Part shown: piece by piece, positions 15,450 to 22,451 of the stretch
Layout: every line of letters begins with the position of its first letter
Position numbering within the stretch: the first letter of the stretch is position 1
Origin: Corynebacterium sp. MSK008
GTDB lineage: Bacteria > Actinomycetota > Actinomycetes > Mycobacteriales > Mycobacteriaceae
Length of the DNA: 32,028 nucleotides
NCBI RefSeq assembly: GCF_030232585.1
Contig: NZ_JASPJX010000004.1
Span: 1-32,028 of the forward strand
Direction: 5' to 3'
Program-made: the position numbers and the translations under genes
The notes under the pieces: generated by a model
The model's input: only the letters and a program-made list of their open reading frames with translations
What the model was told of the DNA's origin: nothing
Database searches by the model: none

Positions 15450-16601
15450 TTACTGGATAGCGTTGATGGCCTCGCGCAGGCGCTCAGCGTGTGCACCCTT
15501 GACCGGGATGAAGCCCTCATCAGCGAGCTCCTCATCCTGGCTGTCCAGTGCGATGTTGAGGAAGTCCTTGACCATGTTGGAGGTTGCCTCGTCGTAGCCG
15601 GCGGAGCAGACGATCTCGTAGGTGGTCAGAACCAGCGGGTATGCGCCGGCAGCGTCGGTGGTGAACAGCTTGTCAGCGTCGACGACCATGTCGTGGCCCT
15701 CGGTCTTGAACTCGAGGTTGTCCAGGGTCTTCTCCACGGACTCGTCGGACAGCTCGACCGGGCCGTTGCCGAAGTCGATGTTGGCCTTCTTGTCAGCGAA
15801 GCCAGCCTCAACGTAGGTGATTGCACCCTCGGTTGCGTTGACCTCCTGTGCCACACCGGAGGAGCCGTTGGCGCCGGTGCCCACGGAGTTCGGGAATGCC
15901 TTGCCGGTGGACTCCCACTTGCCGTCGGAAGCGGCGGCCAGGAACTTCTGGAAGTTGTCGGAGGTGCCGGATTCGTCGGAGCGGTAGAAGACGTTGATCG
16001 GAGCATCCGGGAGCTCGACGCCCTCGTTGTTCTCGGCGATCTTCGGGTCGTTCCAGGTGGTGATGACGCCCTGGAAGATCTCGACGATGTTGTCGACGGT
16101 CAGGTTCAGCTCGTCAACGCCGTCCAGGTTGTAGGCGATTGCAACCGGGCCGATGACGAACGGCAGGTGCCAAGCCTCGTTGCCGCCGCAGCGCTCTGCA
16201 GCAGCCTCAATCTGGTCGTCCTTCAGCGGGGAGTCGGAGCCAGCGAAGACAGCCTGGTTGGCGATGAAGTTCTTCTGGCCAGCGCCGGAACCGGACGGGG
16301 TGTAGGCCAGCTGAGCACCCGGAACCTCGGATGCGTAGACGGACGCGAAGTAGTCCATCGCGTTCTGCTGGGAGGAAGCGCCCTCAGCAACGAGGGTGCC
16401 CTCCTGGCCGGAGAGCTCGTAGTCGCCGGACTTCGCGTCGCCGTCCTTGTTGTCGTTGTCGTCGGAGGAAACGGCCTCGGTGGCGGACTCAGCAGCGTCG
16501 GTAGCTGCGTTGTCCTCGGAGTCGCCGCAAGCGACGAGAGAAGCGGAAGAGAGGGCAACGACGCCAGCGATTGCGGCGGTGCGCTTGAAGTTACGGATCA
16601 C
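15450..16601 (-). CDS. pstS: Phosphate-binding lipoprotein PstS
   Basis: 383-aa extracytoplasmic phosphate-binding protein anchored by lipid. The start is GTG at 16601 (MIRNFKRTAA), with GGAAAGG 6 nt before it. A hydrophobic signal peptide ends in the lipobox LVAC with Cys25. An acidic linker is followed by the PBP fold: GTLVAEGASSQQNAMDYF and TPSGSGAGQKNFIANQAVFAGSDSPL are the phosphate-contacting loops, and YRSDESGTSDNFQKFL is the third. An open frame upstream to 16664 lacks a ribosome-binding site. First gene of pstSCAB; a Pho-box-like element lies about 110 nt upstream. Confidence 0.96.
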   Translation of the reverse strand: MIRNFKRTAAIAGVVALSSASLVACGDSEDNAATDAAESATEAVSSDDNDNKDGDAKSGDYELSGQEGTLVAEGASSQQNAMDYFASVYASEVPGAQLAYTPSGSGAGQKNFIANQAVFAGSDSPLKDDQIEAAAERCGGNEAWHLPFVIGPVAIAYNLDGVDELNLTVDNIVEIFQGVITTWNDPKIAENNEGVELPDAPINVFYRSDESGTSDNFQKFLAAASDGKWESTGKAFPNSVGTGANGSSGVAQEVNATEGAITYVEAGFADKKANIDFGNGPVELSDESVEKTLDNLEFKTEGHDMVVDADKLFTTDAAGAYPLVLTTYEIVCSAGYDEATSNMVKDFLNIALDSQDEELADEGFIPVKGAHAERLREAINAIQ

Positions 16602-16639
16602 GGGATACCTTTCCGGTGCTAACGGGTCAGTTTCGAGTG

Positions 16640-16656
16640 TCGGATCAGCTATCCGA
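16640..16656. promoter_or_regulatory. Small dyad in the pstS leader
   Basis: TCGGAT-N5-ATCCGA, a 6-bp perfect inverted repeat about 40-55 nt before the pstS start. It could be an operator or an mRNA hairpin. The pstS -10 is not clear, so the relation to the transcription start is unknown. Confidence 0.35.
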
Positions 16657-16710
16657 TTACTCACGGATGCAAACCTACGGAACCCTGGTTAATTGCCGGT
16701 AGCCAGTTAA

Positions 16711-16726
16711 GTGAATAACTGGTGAA
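16711..16726. promoter_or_regulatory. Pho-box-like direct repeat upstream of pstS
   Basis: GTGAA (16711-16715) and GTGAA (16722-16726), read on the plus strand, are spaced by an 11-bp period. The corynebacterial PhoR (PhoP-type) site is known as tandem 8-mers ending in TGTGAA with the same period. Its location ahead of the phosphate importer fits phosphate-starvation induction. Confidence 0.6.
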
Positions 16727-16765
16727 CTCCGGGCCATCACTCGGTTTCCGCAGGTAGTAGCCAGG

Positions 16766-17638
16766 TTACTGATAGACAACGTGACTTTCACAAACCTCGA
16801 AGCCGAGCTGCTCATACCGCTTCACAGCGGGGATATTATCCGCCTCAACATAAAGGATGACCTGCGGTGATCCACCTTCAACAAGGTGCTGCAAACCCGC
16901 CTGCATCAATGGTCCCCCCATTCCCTCCCCCCGGTACCTTGAAGCGAGCCCAACCACATACACCTCACCCGTCCCATCAGGGTGGCGCTTGGTCCAGTGG
17001 AACCCAGCCAACTGGTCGCCGTCATACAGCAGCTGCACACCCGCAGGGTCGAACCATTCGGCTTCCATCGCGCGGTGCAGCCGCTCCACGTCCCAGCCGC
17101 CTTGCTCGGGGTGCCAGGAAAACGCGTCGTTGTTGACTTCGAGCCATTGCTTCTCGACGGCGTCCCGTCCCCAACGCTCCACCGCCCCCACGTAGTCCAG
17201 GGCTTCGAACCCCGCCGGCAGCTCGGGCGCACCGTGAGCGATGTCGTCGGCGGAAATCCCCATCACCAGCAGCTCTCGCGCCACCTTCAGCCCAAGCTTC
17301 GCGGCCAGAGCCTGCGCCCCCGGAAGGTTGCCGTGCGCCCACAGGCCGGCGTCAGCGTGCTCCGCGCGGACCTTGCGCGCCAACGCCTCGCCGATGCCGG
17401 CGCGGCGGTGTTCCGGGTGCACGACCAACTCCGCCGAGCCGTCTTCCGCCAGCCCCGCGCAGGCGACCACCTCGCCGTCGTGTTCGGACAGGAAGTGGAT
17501 GTGGCGGACGCGATCGTCGTCAAGCCCCTGCACAAAGGCTTCGGAGAAGGCGGCGATGCCGTCATGAGCCTCGGCGGCTTCAAGCAAGGGGCGCACGCGG
17601 TCGCCGGGAAGTTGGGCGCTTAGGATATCTGCAGTCAT
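16766..17638 (-). CDS. mshD: Mycothiol synthase
   Basis: Acetylates Cys-GlcN-inositol with acetyl-CoA, the last step of mycothiol synthesis, in the cytosol. 290 aa with two GNAT domains: the first carries HPEHRRAGIG (about 74-83), the second RGEGMG (236-241) plus the tail AVKRYEQLGF. The ATG at 17638 gives MTADILSAQL; sequence upstream in the same frame overlaps the divergent LmeA-like gene. -10 TAGCCT (17647-17652) is 8 nt before the ATG and no well-placed Shine-Dalgarno is seen. Upstream of pst on the same strand; mycothiol has no direct tie to phosphate. Confidence 0.92.
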   Translation of the reverse strand: MTADILSAQLPGDRVRPLLEAAEAHDGIAAFSEAFVQGLDDDRVRHIHFLSEHDGEVVACAGLAEDGSAELVVHPEHRRAGIGEALARKVRAEHADAGLWAHGNLPGAQALAAKLGLKVARELLVMGISADDIAHGAPELPAGFEALDYVGAVERWGRDAVEKQWLEVNNDAFSWHPEQGGWDVERLHRAMEAEWFDPAGVQLLYDGDQLAGFHWTKRHPDGTGEVYVVGLASRYRGEGMGGPLMQAGLQHLVEGGSPQVILYVEADNIPAVKRYEQLGFEVCESHVVYQ

Positions 17639-17672
17639 GGCTCCCAAGGCTACGTGCGGGAAGGAGAGCGCG

Positions 17673-18398
17673 GTGAAGAGAACGGTCGCGGTTGCGGTAG
17701 CACTCGTCGCAGCCCTCGGGCTCGCGGACACCGCACTGGCCTCGCACGTGGAGCACGGCCTCGCGCGCGAAGGCGTGGAGGTCGAGGTCAGCGCCGTGCC
17801 TTTTGTGTGGTCCGGCATCTCAGGCCGGGTCCCGCGCGTCACCGCCAAGCGCACGGACGCGGACATCCCCGGCCCCGGGGTGGGCACGGTGAGCGTGGAG
17901 ATGTTCAACCTGAAGCTGGACACTCCCGCGGATGCGCTGCGCGGCGAGATCGTCGGCGCGGACGCCCGCCTGGTGCGCCGCCGCATCCGCCTGGACGGCG
18001 TGGGGTTTGGCGAGCTGCTGGGGATCACGGATTTGGATATGGCCAACCCCTACGACATATCCCCCACCGGCGGCGTAGCCAGCGAGGCGCGGCTGACCGG
18101 CACCGTGCCCGGCGCGCTTAAGCCCGCCACCGTGGTAGTGACGCTGCGGCTTGTCGACGGCACGTTCCGCATGCGCCCCAGCCAACTCCTCGAGGTCGCG
18201 GCCGGCGAGGAGCAAACCGTGCTGGACGGCTTCACCCTCGACTTAGACACCCGCGAGCTGCCCCTGGGCGGGCCCGCGGACCTGGTGCAGCTGCGCGGTG
18301 GCTCGCTCGAGCTGTCCCGCGACCGCGTGAACACCGTGGTGGAGCCTGCGGATCTGGAGCCGTTGGCGGGAGCGTCTACGCTTGGGAAGCATGACTGA
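17673..18398 (+). CDS. LmeA-like DUF2993 secreted protein
   Basis: 241 aa from GTG 17673 (MKRTVAVAVALVAALGLADTA), supported by AAGGAG 6 nt upstream. An N-terminal signal peptide ending near ALAS is followed by one DUF2993 domain. The mycobacterial member LmeA is a periplasmic phosphoinositide-binding protein that supports lipomannan elongation/mannan maintenance; a similar cell-envelope role is inferred. A -10-like TAGGAT (17622-17627) lies inside the start of mshD. Its end overlaps the next gene by 8 nt (ATGACTGA), suggesting coupling. Confidence 0.8.
   Translation: MKRTVAVAVALVAALGLADTALASHVEHGLAREGVEVEVSAVPFVWSGISGRVPRVTAKRTDADIPGPGVGTVSVEMFNLKLDTPADALRGEIVGADARLVRRRIRLDGVGFGELLGITDLDMANPYDISPTGGVASEARLTGTVPGALKPATVVVTLRLVDGTFRMRPSQLLEVAAGEEQTVLDGFTLDLDTRELPLGGPADLVQLRGGSLELSRDRVNTVVEPADLEPLAGASTLGKHD
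18377..18382 (+). promoter_or_regulatory. -10 for the nitrobindin-like gene
   Basis: TACGCT lies 8 nt before ATG 18391, inside the end of the previous gene. An internal leaderless promoter is possible in addition to coupled translation. Confidence 0.35.
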
Positions 18399-19032
18399 AG
18401 AAAACAAGCTCAACGGCAACGACGCTGTGAACCTCGCGGCAGAGCAGTCCAAGGAGACCGCGCACCGCAACATCCCGGAGCTCGGGTTTGAGGACATGCC
18501 GCTTGCGGCGGACACCGCGAACCTGCGTTACGGCCCCTCGCTTCACGACGGCCTGCTGGCCCTGCTGCCGCTCGTCGGCGTGTGGACCGGCTCCGGCCAG
18601 GCCAACGACCCGTCCGACCCGGAGGGCGAGGAGTACGCCTTTGGCCAGCAGCTCGTGATTTCCCACGACGGCGAGAATTACCTGCGCTTCGAGTCCCGCA
18701 TTTGGCGCCTTGACTCCGAGGGCAACGCCACCGGCGCGGACCAGCGCGAGGTGGGGTTCTGGCGCATCTCACTCAAGGACGAGATCGAGGTGACGCTGAC
18801 GAACTCCCGCGGCCTGGTGGAGATTATGTACGGCGGGCTGGTCAACGAGCGCGCGTGGCAGCTCACCAGCGCCTCCACCATCGCCACCGAAACCGGCCCG
18901 GCGGCCCACGGTCCGGGCAAGCGCCTCTACGGCCTGATGCCCAACAACAACCTGGGCTGGGTGGACGAGCGCGCCGTCGACGGCGAGATGGTGCCCTACA
19001 TGTCCGCCGAGCTGAAGCGCGTGGCGGGCTAA
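18391..19032 (+). CDS. Nitrobindin-like (FABP-type, THAP4-like) heme-binding protein
   Basis: 213-aa predicted ten-stranded beta-barrel. It has the family motif GVWTGSG (63-69), the barrel strands FGQQLVISHDGENYLRFES and REVGFWRI, and His173 in AAHGPGKRLYG, which is placed like the axial heme ligand of bacterial nitrobindins. Relatives bind ferric heme and isomerise peroxynitrite; the activity here is inferred. It overlaps the LmeA-like gene by 8 nt. Its stop (TAA 19030-19032) interleaves with that of pabC on the other strand (TAG 19029-19031). Confidence 0.85.
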   Translation: MTEENKLNGNDAVNLAAEQSKETAHRNIPELGFEDMPLAADTANLRYGPSLHDGLLALLPLVGVWTGSGQANDPSDPEGEEYAFGQQLVISHDGENYLRFESRIWRLDSEGNATGADQREVGFWRISLKDEIEVTLTNSRGLVEIMYGGLVNERAWQLTSASTIATETGPAAHGPGKRLYGLMPNNNLGWVDERAVDGEMVPYMSAELKRVAG

Positions 19033-19925
19033 CCTACCGCATCTTCGATGAGCTGCCTGATCTCCGACGCGTTGTCGGGGGCGGGCAGCTTTTCGCCGTC
19101 TAAGCGCTTCACGCGCGCGGCGATGCGGGTGGAGCTGACCAGCCAGACGGACTCCGCCTTGAACAGCTCGCTGAGGTAGATGTCCTTGGCTTTGCACTTC
19201 CAGCCGAGCTTCTCCGCGTGCTCGAAGACGGCGGCCTGGGTGGTGCCGGCCATGACGCCGGCGCCCGGGGCCGGGGTGCGCAGGCGGCCGCCCTTTTTCA
19301 CCATGAGCACGCTCGATGTCGCGCCTTCAAGCACCCGGCCGGTCTCCGGGTCGACGTAGATGATGTCGTCCGCGCCCTGCTCGCCCGCCCAGCGAAGCGC
19401 GGCCATGGTCAGCGCGTAATTCAGCGTCTTCGCGCCGTCGCGCATCCACGGCACATCCAGGTCGATGGCGTAGCCGCGCGGGGTGGTCAGCACATTCACG
19501 CCGCGTTCGCGTTGGCGCAGCACGTTTTCCGGCAGGGGCCGTACGGTGATCCATGCGGTGGGCACGCCGGTGGTTTCGCGGCCGCGGGTCATGGTCCAGG
19601 TAACCTTCGCCTCGATGTCCGGGGCGTCTCCGCGCTCCCGGCAGTAGTCCGCCACTGCCTCCTCGGTCGCGCGGATCCAGTGTTCACTGCCGGGCTCTGG
19701 CAGCCCGAGCAGCTTCGCGGAGCGCGCGAAGCGTTGCAGGTGCTTGTCTAGATTCTGCGGTTTGCCCCCACGCACCAGGATGGACTCGAAGATGCCGTCG
19801 CCGCGCGTGACGGCCGCGTCGTCCCAGAACACGTGCGGCATATTCGGGTTCTGGCGCCGCACCGAGCCGCCGAACGGCTCCACCAGGTAGATCACGGGCG
19901 CGGGCGTAAGCTGGGGAAAAACCAT
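19029..19925 (-). CDS. pabC: Aminodeoxychorismate lyase-like class IV PLP enzyme
   Basis: 298 aa. Fold type IV aminotransferase-family protein with RGDGIFESILV (41-51), the PLP lysine Lys166 in DGAKTLNY, and the C-terminal cofactor segments LEGATSSVLMVK and GVMAGTTQ. Most likely converts 4-amino-4-deoxychorismate to p-aminobenzoate for folate synthesis; a D-amino acid or branched-chain aminotransferase activity cannot be excluded from sequence alone. The ATG at 19925 is 9 nt after a -10 TATCAT shared with the divergent ygfZ. Convergent 4-nt overlap with the nitrobindin-like gene. Confidence 0.82.
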   Translation of the reverse strand: MVFPQLTPAPVIYLVEPFGGSVRRQNPNMPHVFWDDAAVTRGDGIFESILVRGGKPQNLDKHLQRFARSAKLLGLPEPGSEHWIRATEEAVADYCRERGDAPDIEAKVTWTMTRGRETTGVPTAWITVRPLPENVLRQRERGVNVLTTPRGYAIDLDVPWMRDGAKTLNYALTMAALRWAGEQGADDIIYVDPETGRVLEGATSSVLMVKKGGRLRTPAPGAGVMAGTTQAAVFEHAEKLGWKCKAKDIYLSELFKAESVWLVSSTRIAARVKRLDGEKLPAPDNASEIRQLIEDAVG

Positions 19926-19933
19926 AGTGCCCC

Positions 19934-19940
19934 TATGATA
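19934..19940. promoter_or_regulatory. Back-to-back -10 elements for pabC and ygfZ
   Basis: TATGATA reads as TATGAT on the plus strand (19934-19939, 8 nt before the ygfZ ATG) and as TATCAT on the minus strand (19940-19935, 9 nt before the pabC ATG). The whole intergenic gap is 22 bp, leaving no space for Shine-Dalgarno leaders. Confidence 0.6.
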
Positions 19941-19947
19941 GGCGCCC

Positions 19948-21000
19948 ATGGGTTACGCATCGGAGCTTTTGACACGTCCCGGCGCACAGGAGCTGCCCGG
20001 GGACTCGCTTCTCGACGCCAAAGGGGTCCCCTGGCACTACGGCAACCCCCTTACAGAGCAGCGCATCACCGAACCGACGCTGGTGGACCGCTCCCACCGC
20101 GCCGTTATCGCCGTCTCGGGCCCAGACGCGCCGACATTCCTCAACAACCTGCTCTCCCAGAAGCTGGATGACGTCGCCGACGGCTTCGCCGCCTCCGCCC
20201 TGGACCTGGATGCCCAAGGCCGCATCCTGCACCACGCGGACGTGGCAGTGGCCGACGGCGTCTACTACTTCGACCTGCCCTCCTACCAGCGCGAGACCTT
20301 CGTGGACTTCCTGCGCAAGATGGTGTTCTGGTCCGAGGTGACCATTGAGGAGCCGGACCTGGGCGTGCTGACCATCCTGGGCCCGGTGGCGCAGCCGGAC
20401 TTCGGCCAGGTGTTCACTCGCCGCCTGGACGGCTGGGGCGGGATCGGCCGCACTGACATTGCGGTGCCGAAGTCCCGGATCACCGAGGTAGCCGACCAGT
20501 TCCCGCTCGCAGGACTGATGGCGTTTACCGCCTACCGCGTCGCCGCCGGCGAGCCGGAAGCGCGAGCAGACTTGGATGAAAAGTCCATCCCGCACGAGGC
20601 GCCGAACCTGATTAACCGGGGCGAAAAGATCCGCGCCGTCCACCTGGAGAAGGGATGCTACCGCGGGCAGGAAACCGTCGCCCGCGTGGAGAACCTGGGC
20701 CGCTCCCCGCGCCTGCTCGTCAAGCTTCAGCTGGACGGCTCCGCCCCGAACGAGCCGGAGATCGGCGCCGAGATCACCGCCGGCGGGCGCAAGGTGGGCC
20801 GGGTTGGCACCGTGGTGCACGACGCGGACGAGGGCCCGGTCGCGCTCGCTTTGGTGAAGCGTTCTGCGCTGCAGGCACCGCTGGACATCGGCGGCACGGC
20901 GGCGTCGGTGGACCAGTCGTCGCTGCCTGCAGATGAGGGTGAGCATGCGGGACGACGTGCCGTCGATAGGCTAAGGCGCGGACCTGAGAGCCAGCTATAA
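19948..21000 (+). CDS. ygfZ: YgfZ/GcvT-like folate-binding Fe-S cluster protein
   Basis: 350 aa. It belongs to the tetrahydrofolate-dependent YgfZ/IBA57 family that helps assemble or repair Fe-S enzymes. The defining motif K235-G-C237-Y-R-G-Q-E242 is intact, and the N-terminal part (WHYGNPLTEQR; VDRSHRAVIAVSGPDAPTFLNNLLSQ) has the GcvT-like fold pattern. The divergent pabC is a likely folate gene, so the pair is functionally coherent. The ATG lies 8 nt after TATGAT, as in a leaderless mRNA. Confidence 0.9.
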   Translation: MGYASELLTRPGAQELPGDSLLDAKGVPWHYGNPLTEQRITEPTLVDRSHRAVIAVSGPDAPTFLNNLLSQKLDDVADGFAASALDLDAQGRILHHADVAVADGVYYFDLPSYQRETFVDFLRKMVFWSEVTIEEPDLGVLTILGPVAQPDFGQVFTRRLDGWGGIGRTDIAVPKSRITEVADQFPLAGLMAFTAYRVAAGEPEARADLDEKSIPHEAPNLINRGEKIRAVHLEKGCYRGQETVARVENLGRSPRLLVKLQLDGSAPNEPEIGAEITAGGRKVGRVGTVVHDADEGPVALALVKRSALQAPLDIGGTAASVDQSSLPADEGEHAGRRAVDRLRRGPESQL

Positions 21001-21043
21001 GAGCTGTTCAGACCCCCAAAGCGCATTTTTTCTGAGTGCAGGC

Positions 21044-21049
21044 TATAGT
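21044..21049 (+). promoter_or_regulatory. -10 of the DUF3073 gene
   Basis: TATAGT, giving a leader of about 75 nt. No clear -35. Confidence 0.45.
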
Positions 21050-21131
21050 GTCCTACAGGAAAATATCGTAAATAAGTATGAGGCCGCCTCTTTCGAAGGC
21101 CGCCCAAGAACCACCTCAAGGGGGTCACGCC

Positions 21132-21332
21132 ATGGGCCGCGGACGCGCAAAAGCCAAGCAGACCAAGGTTGCTCGCCAGCTGAAGTACAACACTCCTGAA
21201 ATGGACCTGGATTCCCTGCAGCGAGAGCTTGCAGGACAGGCCCCGCGACGCAGCTGGGACGACGATGAGGCAGAGGTGGACGACCAGTACGCGGAGTACG
21301 CGGACTGGGACGACGAGGACGACGACCGCTAG
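21132..21332 (+). CDS. DUF3073 small protein
   Basis: 66 aa. Basic N-terminus (MGRGRAKAKQTKVARQLKY), a middle MDLDSLQRELAG, and a strongly acidic Asp/Glu-rich tail. This is the DUF3073 pattern conserved in actinobacteria; function unknown. The ATG at 21132 follows AAGGGGG by about 8 nt; an in-frame ATG at 21078 would add a non-conserved extension. Between ygfZ and a shared terminator with purM. Confidence 0.88.
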   Translation: MGRGRAKAKQTKVARQLKYNTPEMDLDSLQRELAGQAPRRSWDDDEAEVDDQYAEYADWDDEDDDR

Positions 21333-21348
21333 TCCACTCACCTCAATG

Positions 21349-21378
21349 AAAAAGCACCCCTTACCGGGGTGCTTTTCC
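21349..21378. terminator. Bidirectional terminator between DUF3073 and purM
   Basis: AAAAAGCACCCC pairs with GGGGTGCTTTT around a TTACC loop. It has A/T tracts on both sides, as expected between convergent genes. Confidence 0.88.
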
Positions 21379-21383
21379 TTTAC

Positions 21384-22451
21384 TTAGTACTGCGGGTGCG
21401 AGCCGGTCAGCACCGCGCGGGCAGTGTCGCCCTCGCCCGCAGCGCGGACTTCGCCGAGATCCCACGCGTCGATGTGGCGCGCGGCCAGGATGGCCAGCGC
21501 GCGGTCCCGGTCCTCCGGGCTGACGATGGCGACCATGCCGACGCCCATGTTGAACGTCTTCTCCATCTCCTCGTCCGGCACCTGGCCGACGGACTTGATG
21601 GTGCGGAAAATCGGGCCCGGGGTCCAGGTGGTGCGGCGCATGTCCGCCACCAGGCCCTCGGGGATGATGCGCTCCATGTTGCCGGCCAGCCCGCCGCCGG
21701 TGACGTGGCAGAAGGTGCGCACCTCGCACTCGGCGGCAAGCGCCAGGCAGTCCAGGGCGTAGATGCGGGTCGGCTCCAAAAGCTCCTCCCCGAGGGTGCG
21801 GCCGAGCTCTTCCATCTCCGCGTCCAGGGGCAGCCCGGCGCGCTCCAGCAGCACGTGGCGGGCCAGGGAGTAGCCGTTGGAGTGCAGGCCGGACGACGCC
21901 ATGGCGATGATGGCGTCGCCCTCGCGGACCTTGTCCGGGCCGAGCAACTCGGCAGCCTCGACGACGCCGACGGCGGTGGCGGAGACGTCGTACTCGTCCG
22001 GCTCCATCACGCCCGGGTGCTCAGCGGTCTCGCCGCCGAGCAGGGCGCAGCCAGCCTGGACGCAGCCCTCGGCGATGCCGGAGACAATCTCGGCGACCTT
22101 CTCGGGCACGACTTTGCCGATGGCGATGTAGTCCTGCAGAAACAGCGGCTCAGCGCCGCAGACGACCAGGTCGTCCACGCACATGGCCACCAGGTCGATG
22201 CCGATGGTGTCGTGCTTGTCCATGGCCTGCGCCACCGCGAGTTTCGTGCCCACACCGTCGGAACCCGCTGCCAGCAGCGGCTCCTTGTACTTGCCCAGCG
22301 CAAACAGGCCGGCGAAGCCGCCCAGGCCGCCGCGGACCTCCGGGCGGGTGGCGCGCTTGGCGTGCGGGGCGAAAAGCTCCACGGCCTTGTCGCCGGCCTC
22401 GATGGACACACCTGCGGCTTCGTAGGACACGGGTTGCTGTTCAGTACTCAT
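21384..22451 (-). CDS. purM: Phosphoribosylformylglycinamidine cyclo-ligase (AIR synthetase)
   Basis: 355 aa. ATP-dependent closure of FGAM to aminoimidazole ribonucleotide in purine synthesis. Family segments are GGFAGLF, AGSDGVGTKL (about 62-71), DLVAMCVDDLVVCGAEPLFLQDY, LLGGETAEHPG and SSGLHSNGYSLAR. Its ATG follows the purF TAA directly with no gap (TAAATG on the minus strand), implying translational coupling. Confidence 0.97.
   Translation of the reverse strand: MSTEQQPVSYEAAGVSIEAGDKAVELFAPHAKRATRPEVRGGLGGFAGLFALGKYKEPLLAAGSDGVGTKLAVAQAMDKHDTIGIDLVAMCVDDLVVCGAEPLFLQDYIAIGKVVPEKVAEIVSGIAEGCVQAGCALLGGETAEHPGVMEPDEYDVSATAVGVVEAAELLGPDKVREGDAIIAMASSGLHSNGYSLARHVLLERAGLPLDAEMEELGRTLGEELLEPTRIYALDCLALAAECEVRTFCHVTGGGLAGNMERIIPEGLVADMRRTTWTPGPIFRTIKSVGQVPDEEMEKTFNMGVGMVAIVSPEDRDRALAILAARHIDAWDLGEVRAAGEGDTARAVLTGSHPQY

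Noticed and set aside
21056..21131. Riboswitch in the DUF3073 leader
   Set aside because: The leader is about 75 nt with only a repeated GGCCGCC, which is direct rather than inverted; no known aptamer pattern seen.
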